64,000 nt of DNA from Methylosinus sp. Sm6 (GTDB taxonomy: Bacteria; Pseudomonadota; Alphaproteobacteria; Rhizobiales; Beijerinckiaceae), in NCBI RefSeq assembly GCF_019802345.1, contig NZ_JAINDZ010000009.1, positions 81,796 to 145,795 of the forward strand. Reading direction: 5' to 3'. Below the pieces are notes generated by a model that was not told where the DNA came from, searched no databases, and saw only the letters and a list, made by a program, of their open reading frames with translations. The position numbers and the translations under genes were made by a program. This document shows, in pieces, positions 37,182 through 46,829 of this stretch; positions within the stretch are counted from its first letter, which is position 1, and each line of letters starts with the position of its first letter.

Positions 37182-37883
37182 TCACGACGACTGCATCGCT
37201 TCGAGCAGCTCGCCCGCCAGAACGCGCGTGACGCGGCGCCCCCGCGCCAGCGCCTCCTCGTCGAGCAGGCGGACGAAAGCGCGCGCTGCGTCGAGCGAGC
37301 GCTCGAGCCGCAGGGCGACATAGTCGACGAGGCCGGGATCGACCTGGAGCTGACGATCGCGAAACAGCTTCTCGAGCACGGCGCGAATCAGATCGTCATC
37401 CGGCGCGCCGATCTCTACGACAGGCGCACGACGTAAACGCGACAATAGGTCCGGCAACGCAAAACTCTCGCCCGAGGGCGACCGGCGCGCGGCGAGGAGC
37501 AGGCGCGCTCCGCTCTCACGTAGGCAGTTCATCAGGTGAAACAAGGCCGTCTCGTCCTCGACAGCGTCGAGCCCATCGAGAATGGCGGCGCGCGGCGGCG
37601 CCGAGACCAGGCGGAGAGGCGACGCAATCGCCGCCGGATCGATGGAAACAGCGCCGCTGCGCCGCTGAAAAATCGCGCTGAGATGGCTCTTGCCCGCCCC
37701 CGCCGGGCCGACCAGAAGCAGAGCGGGATCCGGCCAGTCCGGCCATTTTGCGATCATTTCGAAGGCGGCGCGGTTCGAGGGCGAGACGAGGAACGCCTCG
37801 TCGTCGAAGCTCGGAGCGCCGGCGAGGTCCAGCGGCAGCTGGCCGGCGCGGCGGCGCGCGAACTCGTCCGGCTCGGCCATCAT
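37182..37883 (-). CDS. hdaA: DnaA regulatory inactivator HdaA
   Basis: A 233-residue AAA+ protein resembling the ATPase core of DnaA without the DNA-binding domain. With the beta clamp it stimulates ATP hydrolysis by DnaA and so limits re-initiation of replication. A clamp-binding motif QLPLDL lies at residues 15-20. The Walker A is GPAGAGKSH (59-67), the Walker B region [11 protein letters not shown] (100-110), and sensor 2 lies in [18 protein letters not shown]. The start codon overlaps the stop of the upstream transporter by four bases (ATGA); a second ATG follows immediately. The order perM-hdaA-ppk is conserved in the class. Confidence 0.88.
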   Translation of the reverse strand: MMAEPDEFARRRAGQLPLDLAGAPSFDDEAFLVSPSNRAAFEMIAKWPDWPDPALLLVGPAGAGKSHLSAIFQRRSGAVSIDPAAIASPLRLVSAPPRAAILDGLDAVEDETALFHLMNCLRESGARLLLAARRSPSGESFALPDLLSRLRRAPVVEIGAPDDDLIRAVLEKLFRDRQLQVDPGLVDYVALRLERSLDAARAFVRLLDEEALARGRRVTRVLAGELLEAMQSS

Positions 37884-39040
37884 CCCTCCGCTCGCGCCGG
37901 CTCGTCGGCGCCGAGGAAAAAGCGGCTCGCGCGATAGCGGCGCACCAGGAAGCGCAGGACCACGCCGACCGCCGCCGCCGCCGGCGCCGCGAGCAGCATG
38001 CCGGTGAAGCCGAACAGCGATCCGGCGGCGAGCAGCGCGAACATCAGCCAGACCGGATGCACGCCGATGGAGCCGCCGACGAGCCGCGGCGAGAGAACAT
38101 TGCCGTCGAGAAACAGGCCGACGCCGACCAGCGCCACCGCCTCGGCCGGCAGGCGCCAGTCCGGCCAGCCTTGCACGGTCGCGACGACGATCGAAAGAAC
38201 GAAGGCGGTGATCGATCCGACATAGGGCACGAAGCTCAATATCCCCGCCGAGACGCCGATCAGAAAGCCGAAATTGACCCCGAGCAGCGACAGGCCGATG
38301 CTGTACCAGAGGCCGAGGAAGAGGCACACGAGCGCCTGACCGCGCACGAAGCCGGAGAGCGCTTTGTCGATGTCGCGGGCGACGGCGCGCGCCTCCTCGC
38401 GATGGCGCGGCGGCACCAGCGAATCCAAGGTCGCGACCATATCGTCCCAGTCGAGCAGGATGTAAAAGGCCACGACGGGCGTGATGACGACGAGCGACGC
38501 CACATTGACGAGCGCCGCGCCGCGGGAGACGAGCGATTGCAGAAAGGAGGCCGCCATTCGCGCGGCCTCGGCGGTGATGTCGTTCACATATTTCTGCACG
38601 TCGGAGGGCGCGTCGGTGGTCGACAGGCCGAGCTTCTCATAGACGCTGCGGGCGAAATCGCCGGTGGCCTCGCGCGAAACGCGGGCGAGCAATCCCTGCA
38701 GGGTGGTCAGATAGCCCGGCAGGCTCACGACGAAATCGGAGAGCTGGCGGGTCAATATGGGCGCCGTGAAAAAGATGACCGCCGTCAGAATGACGAGGAA
38801 GATCGAGAGGATGCAGAGCGATGCGCCGAGCCGCGAGAGTCCGGCGCGCTGCAGCCGGTCGGCGACCGGATCGAGCAGATAGCCGAGGGCGAGGCCCGCG
38901 ACAAAAGGCGCGAGAACCGCGCTCACGACATGAACGAACAGCATCAACAGAACGATCGCCGCCGCCCACAGCGCGATCTGCCGCTCGAGCGTCAGCCCTG
39001 CGGTTTTGCCGCGCGCGCCGCGCGCTCGACGCTCCGTCAT
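37880..39040 (-). CDS. AI-2E family transporter (PerM-like)
   Basis: A 386-residue inner-membrane protein with about seven or eight helices. It starts WAAAIVLLMLFVHVVSAVLAPFVAGLALGYLLDPV, with the conserved DPVADRLQRAGLSRL turn, continues to FLDGNVLSPRLVGGSIGVHPVWLMFALLAAG, the family's signature C-terminal block, and ends in basic residues. Some members export autoinducer-2 or act as Na+/H+ antiporters; the specific role here is unknown. It overlaps hdaA by four bases and starts one base after the preceding lipid-synthesis gene stops, so all belong to one operon. Confidence 0.88.
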   Translation of the reverse strand: MTERRARGARGKTAGLTLERQIALWAAAIVLLMLFVHVVSAVLAPFVAGLALGYLLDPVADRLQRAGLSRLGASLCILSIFLVILTAVIFFTAPILTRQLSDFVVSLPGYLTTLQGLLARVSREATGDFARSVYEKLGLSTTDAPSDVQKYVNDITAEAARMAASFLQSLVSRGAALVNVASLVVITPVVAFYILLDWDDMVATLDSLVPPRHREEARAVARDIDKALSGFVRGQALVCLFLGLWYSIGLSLLGVNFGFLIGVSAGILSFVPYVGSITAFVLSIVVATVQGWPDWRLPAEAVALVGVGLFLDGNVLSPRLVGGSIGVHPVWLMFALLAAGSLFGFTGMLLAAPAAAAVGVVLRFLVRRYRASRFFLGADEPARAEG

Positions 39041-39041
39041 C

Positions 39042-39590
39042 TCACGGTCCCATGTTCTTGACCCATCTCCACAGATAGACGGTGGCGGAAAGCGCGGTCA
39101 ATGCCGCGACCGCGGCCGCGAGCGCAGCGACGGCGCCGTCGAGGGGAAGCGCGAAAGCCCTCCCCGCCAGCACGAGCGCGGCGAGAGCGAGCTGCGCCGC
39201 CGTGTTCGCCTTGGACACGGGCAGAGGAGCAAGATCGATGCGCCGCTGCAACAGCCAGGACACCGCCACGGCGCCGATGATCAGCACGTCGCGCGAGATC
39301 ACCAGCAGGGCGATCCAGGCCGGAAGCGCGCCGACCAGCGCGAGCGTCGCGTAAATGGAGACGATGAGCGCCTTGTCGGCGAGCGGATCCAGCACCGCGC
39401 CGAGCTCGGTGCGCAGGTCGAAGCGCTTGGCCAGCCAGCCGTCGAGCGCGTCGGAAGCGCCGGCGAGGGCGAAGACGGCGAAGGCGGCAGGCCAATTTTC
39501 GGTGACGATCATGTCGATCGCCGCCGGGGTGAGCACAAAGCGGCCGATGGTGATGAAATTGGGCAGCCAGCGGAAATAGAGGGAGCGCAT
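39042..39590 (-). CDS. CDP-alcohol phosphatidyltransferase family protein
   Basis: A 182-residue integral membrane enzyme that transfers a phosphatidyl group from CDP-diacylglycerol to an alcohol. The full CDP-OH-P signature is present: SDALDGWLAKRFDLRTELGAVLDPLADK (about 46-73), with the metal-binding aspartates in place. The start LPNFITIGRFVLTP and about five helices match PgsA (glycerol-3-phosphate) enzymes, but a cardiolipin-synthase-type CDP-alcohol acceptor cannot be excluded. It is first gene of the run with perM and hdaA. Confidence 0.88.
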   Translation of the reverse strand: MRSLYFRWLPNFITIGRFVLTPAAIDMIVTENWPAAFAVFALAGASDALDGWLAKRFDLRTELGAVLDPLADKALIVSIYATLALVGALPAWIALLVISRDVLIIGAVAVSWLLQRRIDLAPLPVSKANTAAQLALAALVLAGRAFALPLDGAVAALAAAVAALTALSATVYLWRWVKNMGP

Positions 39591-39694
39591 GTCCCCATAT
39601 TTGGGATGCGCGCCGGCAAAGTCATGAGGGGCGGCCCTCAGGGGCCGCCGCCTTTTTCCCGGAGGGCTCCCGGTCAGCGGGCGCGCCTCGGACC

Positions 39695-39712
39695 GCGAGC
39701 CTTCAGGCTCGC
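39695..39712. repeat. Dispersed palindrome family, copy 4
   Basis: GCGAGCC-TTCA-GGCTCGC in the spacer between the TetR and CDP-alcohol transferase genes. It is preceded by GGACC, as in the right arm of the 62942 copy. Confidence 0.65.
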
Positions 39713-39730
39713 CTTCCAGAGGCGGCGCGT

Positions 39731-40537
39731 TCAGGCCGTCGCGTCGTCCTGATGATGGCGGCGCGTCTCGGCGTGGTGGTGGCGGCGCCGAGCCTCCTCA
39801 TGATCCTCCTCGAAATCCTCGTCGCGGTCCCGCGCATGATGGCGCGCATGGCGCCGGCGGCCGGTCACGCCGCGGAACACGGCGCGGGCCAGGGTGCGCA
39901 GAGGCGAGGTGAGGCGCGTCACATCCTCGATCCGCTCGATGACCGCCTCGCTGCGCGACAGCTCGCGGTCGAGCGCCGCCTTGGTGCGGCAGAGCTCGAC
40001 GTCATTGTCCTCGAACCAGACGCCGAGCACGCGCCACCAGGCGATGGCGAGGCCTTGCAGCTTCAAGGCGCCGAGCGCGCCTTCGCTGTCGATGTCCGCC
40101 GCCTCGAGCATGAAGCGCATCGAATTGACCGTCTCGCGATTGAGCGCCGCCGCCGCCAGCGGATCGGTCGTCGCCCATTGCGAGATCGCCTCGAGCGCGT
40201 TGCGATAGGGCTCCAGCGCCTCGAGTCGCCGCAGCAGCACGTCATAGAGCCGCTCCTTGGCCGGCTCCGAAGCGTAGCGGCCGGAGAAATCGTCCAGCAC
40301 CTGTCGGTCGATCTTGCGTGAAAACGCCGACAGCGCCGCTCCTTTCGACGGGAAGCAATCACGGAAATCGGCGAGCGAGACGCCCGCCTCGTGAGCGATG
40401 TCGGCGATCGCTATGTCCTCGAAGGCCCGCCGCCCGGCGAGCCGCATCAGCGCTTCGACGATCTTGTCGCGCGTCGAGACATTGGGCGCCGCCTTGTTCT
40501 CGACGCCCGTGTCGCTGGTCTTGTCGTTCGTCGTCAT
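39731..40537 (-). CDS. TetR-family regulator with histidine-rich tail
   Basis: A 268-residue protein. The N-terminal TetR helix-turn-helix (about 22-68) reads TRDKIVEALMRLAGRRAFEDIAIADIAHEAGVSLADFRDCFPSKGAAL. A ligand-type helical domain follows with FMLEAADI and LAIAWWRVLGVWFEDND. The last 45 residues are dense in His, Arg, Asp and Glu (HARHHARDRDEDFEEDHEEA and then HHHAETRRHHQDD), unusual for TetR and suggestive of metal binding or a disordered nucleic-acid-binding tail. AGGAGG lies five bases before ATG 40537. It is next to proC and a YbjN gene, an arrangement I believe recurs in Rhizobiales. Confidence 0.85.
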   Translation of the reverse strand: MTTNDKTSDTGVENKAAPNVSTRDKIVEALMRLAGRRAFEDIAIADIAHEAGVSLADFRDCFPSKGAALSAFSRKIDRQVLDDFSGRYASEPAKERLYDVLLRRLEALEPYRNALEAISQWATTDPLAAAALNRETVNSMRFMLEAADIDSEGALGALKLQGLAIAWWRVLGVWFEDNDVELCRTKAALDRELSRSEAVIERIEDVTRLTSPLRTLARAVFRGVTGRRRHARHHARDRDEDFEEDHEEARRRHHHAETRRHHQDDATA

Positions 40538-40647
40538 CGCCGCCTCCTGAGCTTCGCTCGCGACCACATGCAGCGTGGTTAATCTAGAGCGTTTTCTCCA
40601 AACCGGAAGCGCGCCGGCGCGGATCGCGGCAAAAATTGTGCGCCGCG

Positions 40648-41463
<816 letters not shown>

Positions 41464-41468
41464 ATCGC

Positions 41469-41972
41469 TCACGCCTCTCCCTTGGTCTCGAAGGTCGCCG
41501 TGTCCATCGCCTCCTTGGCGCTCTTGCCGGCCCAGAGCACGAATTGGAAGGCCTGATAATAGCGCTCGCAGGTCTCGAGCGCACGATCGAGCAGCGCCGC
41601 GCATTGCAGGCCCGAGGGCTGCGCGCCGCCGGCGAGCAGCAGGCTCTGGCGATGCATCACGACGCCCTCGGTCGGCCACATGTCGAAATGGCCGACCCAG
41701 AGCTGCTCATTGACGCTGCGGATCAGCGACTGCGCCTCGGCGCGGCGGCGCTCCGGCACGCGCAGGTCGAAGGCGCAGCTGACATGCAGAGTTTCGAGCT
41801 CGCCGAGCCAGGTGAAGGCCACATGATAATCGGTCCACCCGCCCGCGACCGAGATCGAGATCTCGTCTTCGTCGTCGCGATCGAACGACCAGTCGTTGCT
41901 GGCCGCCAATTGCTCCACGATGTCGACGGGATGCCGGGGGCGGTCGAAGTCTTTATCCGGTGCGATCAACAT
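41469..41972 (-). CDS. YbjN domain-containing protein
   Basis: A 167-residue soluble protein with the YbjN (type III secretion chaperone-like) fold: an N-terminal helix VDIVEQLAASNDWSFDRDDEDEI, strands with VAFTWLGELETLHVSCAFDL, a middle helix RRRAEAQSLIRSVNEQLWVGHFDM and the C-terminal helix CERYYQAFQFVLWAGKSAKEAM. The function is unknown; the fold suggests a chaperone-like or sensory role. The proC start lies within or beside its stop codon, so the two are probably co-translated. Confidence 0.85.
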   Translation of the reverse strand: MLIAPDKDFDRPRHPVDIVEQLAASNDWSFDRDDEDEISISVAGGWTDYHVAFTWLGELETLHVSCAFDLRVPERRRAEAQSLIRSVNEQLWVGHFDMWPTEGVVMHRQSLLLAGGAQPSGLQCAALLDRALETCERYYQAFQFVLWAGKSAKEAMDTATFETKGEA

Positions 41973-42322
41973 GATGAGCGAAACCTATGTGAGGGTCGTC
42001 CTGACGCGGCACGGACGCTTTATGGACGGCGACGCTGGACGCATGCAGGCGAGCCGAGGCTCGCGCTGGTCTCGACACAGGCGGGCGAAACGAATCGCCC
42101 GGCCTGGTCACTATACTCCACGCACTTGATTCGCCGCCGATTTTCAGCACCGACCGAAGCATGCCACGGACCGCGGCGTGATTTCCCGCACAGTGCTGGA
42201 TTCGGCCGCGCCGGTCTACAGGCGCGGCCTCCCCTTCCACAAGCTGAAGCTTTTCGCCCTGCAAAAATCACGGGACAAGTCTCGCCCGCGCGGCTTGCGT
42301 GAAGCTGCGCCGCGCGGTGAGC
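41973..42322. other. Intergenic region upstream of the YbjN gene
   Basis: 350 bases without a convincing gene. It holds a small member of the dispersed palindrome family, GCGAGCC-GA-GGCTCGC at 42049-42064. The rest shows nothing I can name; promoters for the YbjN-proC operon should lie at its left end. Confidence 0.5.
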
Positions 42323-42886
42323 TCAGGGCGTCATCACCACAGTCGTGCCGACGCCGACGCGCTCATAGAGATCGACGACGTCCTCGTTGAGCATCCGGAT
42401 GCAGCCATAGGACGCGGCCGTGCCGACGGACGCGCGCATCTTGTTGGTGGTGCCGTGGATGGCCACCTGGTTGCGGTCGAGCGTCAGCGCCCGCACGCCC
42501 ATCGGATTATGCGGCGAGCCGCCACGGATGAAATTGGGCAGCTCGGGATGGTCCTGCTTGACGACCGTCGGCGGAACCCAGTCGGGGTTGACGAACTTGC
42601 CGTCGATGTGAGCGTAGCCGGACCACTCCTTGCCGGCCTTGGGCACGGCGACCGGATACCGAATCGCCGTGCCGTCGCCCATGACGAGGAACAGGCTGCG
42701 CTGGCGCGCGCTGATGACGACCGTGCCCGGCTCCACGGCGGAATTGTAGGCGACGACATTGCGCGCCGCGCCCGTCCCGGGCAGCGCGACGAGGCCGGCG
42801 GCCAGCGCGGCCCCGGCGACGGAAGCGCGCGCCGCTGTCGCTGCACACGCGAGACACGAAAAACGCTGAACGAACGAGGTCAACAT
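42323..42886 (-). CDS. L,D-transpeptidase (YkuD family), second copy
   Basis: A 187-residue exported enzyme for 3-3 peptidoglycan cross-links. The signal peptide is at about 1-41 (core VAGAALAAGLVALPG). The domain begins GTVVISARQRSLFLVMGDG. The catalytic region reads HGTTNKMRASVGTAASYGCIRML, with histidine and nucleophile cysteine intact. It resembles the enzyme at 20548-21156 but is clearly diverged, lacking that protein's glycine-rich front. It is monocistronic, upstream of nothing in the same direction within 350 bases. Confidence 0.92.
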   Translation of the reverse strand: MLTSFVQRFSCLACAATAARASVAGAALAAGLVALPGTGAARNVVAYNSAVEPGTVVISARQRSLFLVMGDGTAIRYPVAVPKAGKEWSGYAHIDGKFVNPDWVPPTVVKQDHPELPNFIRGGSPHNPMGVRALTLDRNQVAIHGTTNKMRASVGTAASYGCIRMLNEDVVDLYERVGVGTTVVMTP

Positions 42887-43090
42887 GGCTCCATACCTTC
42901 TCCAGGGTCGGCGCTGAGTGCGACATGTAGCGGCAGTGTTGCCACGGCCACCCTTACGTAGGCGTGATCCTACAGTTGCGGTTATGGTTTAACACTAAGA
43001 TTTGCTTAACCGAGTGCGGCAAATCACAAGCTGTCGGGCCCACCGCCCCGCCCCCTTGCGCGGGAGCGCCCGCTCGAGGCATGACGGGCC

Positions 43091-43951
43091 ATGGAGACAC
43101 CGCAGATTTTCGATCGCCGGCTGCTGCGCCGGCGCCTCGCCCGTGCGCTGGTCGGAGCCGCGCCGGAGTTTCTGATGCTGCGCGCGGCCGATGATCTCGC
43201 CGACCGGCTCGCCGGGATCCGGCGCGACTTTCCGCGCTCGCTGGACCTCGGCTCGCCCCTGCCGGATTTCGCCCATGCGGTCGCGGCGAGCGGACGGGCC
43301 GCTCCGCTGCGCGCCGGGCCGCTGGCGGCGCCCGGCGTCGACGTCGTCGCCGAGGAGGAGGCTCTGCCCTTCGCTCCCTCGTCTTTCGATCTCGTCGTCT
43401 CCGGCCTCGCCCTGCAATGGGTCAATGATCTGCCCGGCGCGCTCGCCCAGGTGCGCCGCATGCTCGCGCCCGACGGCCTGTTCCTGGCCTGTTTTCCGGG
43501 CGGGGCGAGCCTCGTCGAGCTGCGCGCGGCGCTCCTGCAGGCGGAGGAGGAGATTTGCGGCGGAGCGAGCCCGCGCGTCTCGCCCTTCGTCGATCTGCGC
43601 GATCTCGGCGGACTGCTGCAGCGCGCCGGATTCGCGCTGCCGGTCACCGATGTCGACGGCTTCACGCTGCGCTATGATTCAATGTTCGCGCTCTGCGCCG
43701 AGCTGCGCGCCATGGGCGCCGCCAACGCGCTTTTCGAGCGCTCGCGCAAGCCGCTGCGCCGCGCCGTGCTGCTGCGCGCGGCCGAGATTTATGCGGAACG
43801 CTTCAGCGACGCCGACGGGCGCGTGCGCGCGACGATCGAGCTCGTCTGGCTCTCCGGCTGGGCGCCGCACGAGAGCCAGCAGAAGCCGCTCGCGCCCGGC
43901 ACGGCCAAGATGCGGCTCGCCGATGCGTTGAAGCCAAGCGGCGAGGTCTAG
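43091..43951 (+). CDS. SAM-dependent methyltransferase-like protein (BioC/NDUFAF5 type)
   Basis: A 286-residue class I methyltransferase-fold protein. The post-I and motif III regions are clear (EEEALPFAPSSFDLVVSGLALQWVNDLPGALAQVRRMLAPDGLFLACF), as is the C-terminal pattern RATIELVWLSGWAPHESQQKPLAPGTAKMRLADAL, typical of the alphaproteobacterial relatives of NDUFAF5, the complex I arginine hydroxylase. The glycine-rich SAM loop is degenerate (LDLGSPLPDF in place of DLGCGTG). It is probably not BioC; the mitochondrial-type family is more likely. A repeat element follows the stop. Confidence 0.85.
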   Translation: METPQIFDRRLLRRRLARALVGAAPEFLMLRAADDLADRLAGIRRDFPRSLDLGSPLPDFAHAVAASGRAAPLRAGPLAAPGVDVVAEEEALPFAPSSFDLVVSGLALQWVNDLPGALAQVRRMLAPDGLFLACFPGGASLVELRAALLQAEEEICGGASPRVSPFVDLRDLGGLLQRAGFALPVTDVDGFTLRYDSMFALCAELRAMGAANALFERSRKPLRRAVLLRAAEIYAERFSDADGRVRATIELVWLSGWAPHESQQKPLAPGTAKMRLADALKPSGEV

Positions 43952-43953
43952 AC

Positions 43954-44075
43954 TAGCGGCGTGATTCAGCTGATTTGACAGGGGGGAAAGGGCGAGCCTG
44001 AAGGCTCACGGTCCAAGCGCGGCCCCTGGACTGCGAGCCTCCATGCTCACTCTCGAAGCCCATCAAATTCGACGA
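43954..44075. repeat. Dispersed palindrome family, copy 5 (long form)
   Basis: It contains the leader GCGTGATTC...GATTTGACAGG, the core GGCGAGCCTGAAGGCTC, then ACGGTCCA...TGGACTGCGAGCCTCCA closing the long palindrome, and the tail TCGAAGCCCATCAAATTCGA. It shares the leader with 32353, the long palindrome with 62942, and the tail with 16749. Confidence 0.75.
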
Positions 44076-44098
44076 AGCAGACCACCAGATGCTCGAGA

Positions 44099-44440
44099 CT
44101 ACAAGGTCTCGAGCACGAGCGTGAAGCGTCGGCTCGGCGTCGGCGCCTCACGGAGGAAGATGATCCGAGCCGTTCCTTCGCCCACCGCCTCGATGCGAAA
44201 CAAGCGGGAGCCGGGCGCTCCAATGCGACGCCGGGGCACGAAACCGAGATCGCGAATCTCGACCATGTCGAGACGATCGCTGGCCTCGCGGTCGATCCGC
44301 CAGCGGCGTCCGGTCGACGGCCTCTCCCAGAGCTCGACCATCACCGTCTCGCCGATATCCACCCGCATCGATGGCTCTTGCGCGAAAGCCGCCGACAATT
44401 CGAGATAAATACAGGCGATCCCGGAAAGCGCCCGCCGCAT
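44099..44440 (-). CDS. Chagasin-like (inhibitor I42) exported protein
   Basis: A 113-residue protein with a probable signal peptide ([20 protein letters not shown]). The mature part resembles the chagasin family of cysteine-peptidase inhibitors: [18 protein letters not shown] corresponds to the NPTTG-x-x-W loop with Asn replaced by Arg, [20 protein letters not shown] to the central loop and strand, and [17 protein letters not shown] to the RPW loop, here without Trp. The resemblance is moderate. The start is uncertain; 44473 and GTG 44512 are also in frame and no option has a strong ribosome site. The target peptidase is unknown. Confidence 0.6.
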   Translation of the reverse strand: MRRALSGIACIYLELSAAFAQEPSMRVDIGETVMVELWERPSTGRRWRIDREASDRLDMVEIRDLGFVPRRRIGAPGSRLFRIEAVGEGTARIIFLREAPTPSRRFTLVLETL

Positions 44441-44564
44441 CTTCGTTACGCCGCTCTCGAAACTGCCGCGCATCGGCGCGACCCGAAACCTCTCGACCCG
44501 TCCGCGCGACACCGCGCCGCATTCTATACACGCTATTCGCGCCGAAACGAGCTATATCCAGCGC

Positions 44565-45749
44565 ATGACCGTCGCCGCCCCCACACTTTCCGCCGAGCCC
44601 TCGCTCGCCAAGCCCTCGCTCGCCGGCGCCACGCGCGCCGAGCTGGCCGAGGCGCTGCGCGCCATCGACACGCCCGAGCGCGAGATCCGCATGCGCGTCG
44701 CGCAGCTCTGGCATTGGATCTATTTCCGCGGCGCACGCGACTTCGCCGACATGTCCAATGTCTCGAAGATCGTGCGCGGCAAGCTCGCCGAGCGCTTCAC
44801 GCTGGCGCTTCCCGAGGTCGTCGCCGAGCAGGTCTCGACCGACGGCACGCGCAAATGGCTGCTGCGGCTCGACCCCGTCGACGCCGCCGACAAGGGCGCG
44901 GAGATCGAATGCGTCTATATTCCCGAGAGCGACCGCGGCACGCTCTGCGTCTCGAGCCAGGTCGGCTGCACGCTCAATTGCAGCTTCTGCCACACGGGCA
45001 CGCAGAAGCTCGTGCGCAACCTTTCGACGCGCGAGATCGTCGCCCAACTGCTCGTCGCCCGCATGCGGCTCGGCGACTTCCCCGGCCTCGAGCCGCCGAC
45101 CGACGGGCTCGTGCCCTCGGGCGCGGACGTGCGCGCCGTCTCCAATATCGTGTTCATGGGCATGGGCGAGCCGCTCTATAATTTGGAGCAGGTCGAGGCG
45201 GCGATCGAGGTCATGTCGGACGGCGACGGGCTGTCGCTGTCGAAGCGCCGCATCACCGTCTCCACCTCCGGCGTCGTGCCGCAGATCGAGCGATTGGGCG
45301 CCGAATGCGGGCCGATGCTCGCCATCTCGCTGCACGCCGTGCGCGACGATTTGCGCAACGAGCTGGTGCCTCTCAACAAGAAATATCCGATCCGGCAATT
45401 GCTCGAGGCCTGCCGTGATTATCCCGGCGCCTCCAACGCCCGCCGCATCACTTTCGAATATGTGATGCTGAAAGGCGTGAACGACAGCCCCGCCGAGGCG
45501 CGCGAGCTGGTGCGGCTGCTCAAAGGCATTCCCGCCAAGATCAATCTCATCCCGTTCAATCCCTGGCCGGGCGCGCCTTACGAGTGCTCGGATTGGGAGA
45601 CGATCGAGCGCTTCTCCGACATCGTGTTCAACGCCGGCTATGCGAGCCCTGTGCGCACGCCGCGCGGCCGCGACATTCTCGCCGCCTGCGGCCAGCTGAA
45701 GAGCGAGACCGAGAAGCTGCGCGCGAGGGCGCGGCTGGCGGTGGAGTAG
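44565..45749 (+). CDS. rlmN: 23S rRNA (adenine2503-C2)-methyltransferase
   Basis: Radical SAM enzyme that methylates C2 of A2503 in 23S rRNA and A37 in some tRNAs. 394 residues. The cluster motif CxxxCxxC is [12 protein letters not shown] (C135, C139, C142). Also seen: [47 protein letters not shown], and the resolving cysteine near the C-terminus in [15 protein letters not shown]. The N-terminal part ([21 protein letters not shown]) matches RlmN, with a 25-residue extension. It is convergent with higA, seven bases apart. Confidence 0.95.
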   Translation: MTVAAPTLSAEPSLAKPSLAGATRAELAEALRAIDTPEREIRMRVAQLWHWIYFRGARDFADMSNVSKIVRGKLAERFTLALPEVVAEQVSTDGTRKWLLRLDPVDAADKGAEIECVYIPESDRGTLCVSSQVGCTLNCSFCHTGTQKLVRNLSTREIVAQLLVARMRLGDFPGLEPPTDGLVPSGADVRAVSNIVFMGMGEPLYNLEQVEAAIEVMSDGDGLSLSKRRITVSTSGVVPQIERLGAECGPMLAISLHAVRDDLRNELVPLNKKYPIRQLLEACRDYPGASNARRITFEYVMLKGVNDSPAEARELVRLLKGIPAKINLIPFNPWPGAPYECSDWETIERFSDIVFNAGYASPVRTPRGRDILAACGQLKSETEKLRARARLAVE

Positions 45750-45756
45750 AGGGGCG

Positions 45757-46071
45757 TCAGGCGGCGCGCGGCTCGATCGCCGCGAGCTCGGCGCCGATCT
45801 CTCGCCGCCGCTGCATGAGGTCATGGTCGGCCTGCAGGCCGAGGAAGAAGCCTTCCGAGACGCCGAAATAGCGCGCGAGCCGCAGGTCGGTATCCGCAGT
45901 GATCGCCCGTCGACCGAGAACGATCTCATTGATCCGACGCGGCGGCACACGGATGGCGCGCGCGAGCGCGTTCTGGCTGAGCTCCATGGGCGCGAGAAAT
46001 TCCTCCGACAGGATTTCTCCGGGCGTCGGGTTTGGCAAAAGTTCATCAGTGATAGTCGACGATTTCGACAC
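45757..46071 (-). CDS. higA: Antitoxin HigA (XRE-type)
   Basis: A 104-residue antitoxin that binds the HigB toxin and the operon's DNA. It has the characteristic [60 protein letters not shown] helix-turn-helix. GTG 46071 is chosen because GGAGG lies eight bases upstream; it falls inside the end of higB, giving a 26-base overlap. A longer in-frame start at 46188 would read through most of higB and is rejected. In this type the toxin gene comes first, as seen here. Confidence 0.9.
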   Translation of the reverse strand: MSKSSTITDELLPNPTPGEILSEEFLAPMELSQNALARAIRVPPRRINEIVLGRRAITADTDLRLARYFGVSEGFFLGLQADHDLMQRRREIGAELAAIEPRAA

Positions 46072-46318
46072 TCGATGGTCCTCCCTCCATCCAGACGAAG
46101 CAAATGCGCCATTGATCGTCGATACGGACCGAATGCTGCCCGGCGCGATCGCCTTTGAGGGGTTCGAGCCGATTGCCGGGCGGGACACGCAAATCGTTCA
46201 GCACACGGGCTTGATTGAGCAGGCGTAGCTTCCGCAGCGCCACGACTTGAATGTCGGGCGGCAGCCTGCGGCTGCGACGGCCGGACCAGATCAATTCGTT
46301 ACAAGGATCAATCGCCAC
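46046..46318 (-). CDS. higB: Toxin HigB (RelE/ParE superfamily)
   Basis: A 90-residue ribosome-dependent mRNA endonuclease toxin. The family pattern is complete: [60 protein letters not shown] and the C-terminal VEIVDYH. Length is typical. It overlaps dsbB by 11 bases and higA by 26, so the toxin-antitoxin pair is attached to the end of the DedA-dsbB transcript; it may also have its own promoter inside dsbB. Confidence 0.9.
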   Translation of the reverse strand: MAIDPCNELIWSGRRSRRLPPDIQVVALRKLRLLNQARVLNDLRVPPGNRLEPLKGDRAGQHSVRIDDQWRICFVWMEGGPSSVEIVDYH

Positions 46319-46829
46319 GGACGCGCGATCTGCGCCATCCCGCGACCGCCGCGGCGGCGAGCGCGGCCGAGATCAGCACGTTCCAATTGCTGAGCGTGAG
46401 GCCCAGCACGAACAGGGTCGGGGCGTCGCAGCGCGGGACCTTCATCTTTTCGAGCTGGCCGCGGAAATCGTCGAAGGAATGCGCCTTCTTCAGCGCGCCG
46501 GTGCATTCCGTCGGGCCGGCGAATATCTTCAGCTCGACCCCCGAGTGATAAAAGGCGAGCGCCGCGCCGGCGATGAACAGCAGGGCGACGAGGATGAAGC
46601 CGAAGCGGGCGAGACGCGCCGCGCCGCGCTGCGCCGCGAAGGCGGTGAGCGCTGCGAGCGGAATCGCCGCATAATAGGGAATGCGCTGCTTCAGGCATAA
46701 TTCGCAGGGCGCATGGCCGAGCGCCTCGAAAATCCAGGCGCCGCCGATGGTCGCGGCGGCGGCGGCGAGGAGCAGGAGCGCGAGGCCGGTCGGCGTCGCC
46801 TTGCGCCAAGTGTCGCGGAGCGCGCTCAC
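46308..46829 (-). CDS. dsbB: Disulfide bond formation protein B
   Basis: A 173-residue inner-membrane quinone reductase that re-oxidises the periplasmic thiol oxidase DsbA. Four helices are seen. The first periplasmic pair is C-x-x-C in [10 protein letters not shown]; the second pair lies in [20 protein letters not shown] and the later VPRCDAP. The GTG start at 46829 overlaps the upstream DedA-type stop by four bases (GTGA). dsbA is not in the window. The tail overlaps the higB start by 11 bases. Confidence 0.9.
   Translation of the reverse strand: MSALRDTWRKATPTGLALLLLAAAAATIGGAWIFEALGHAPCELCLKQRIPYYAAIPLAALTAFAAQRGAARLARFGFILVALLFIAGAALAFYHSGVELKIFAGPTECTGALKKAHSFDDFRGQLEKMKVPRCDAPTLFVLGLTLSNWNVLISAALAAAAVAGWRRSRVRGD

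Noticed and set aside
43091..43951. BioC (malonyl-ACP methyltransferase) completing the biotin set
   Set aside because: The SAM loop is degenerate and the C-terminal pattern is that of NDUFAF5-like proteins; it is also 27 kb from the bio genes.
44148..46112. Long open frame antisense to rlmN and higA
   Set aside because: Same artefact: Arg/Ala/Asp/His-rich with no recognisable motif, opposite a clear radical SAM enzyme gene.
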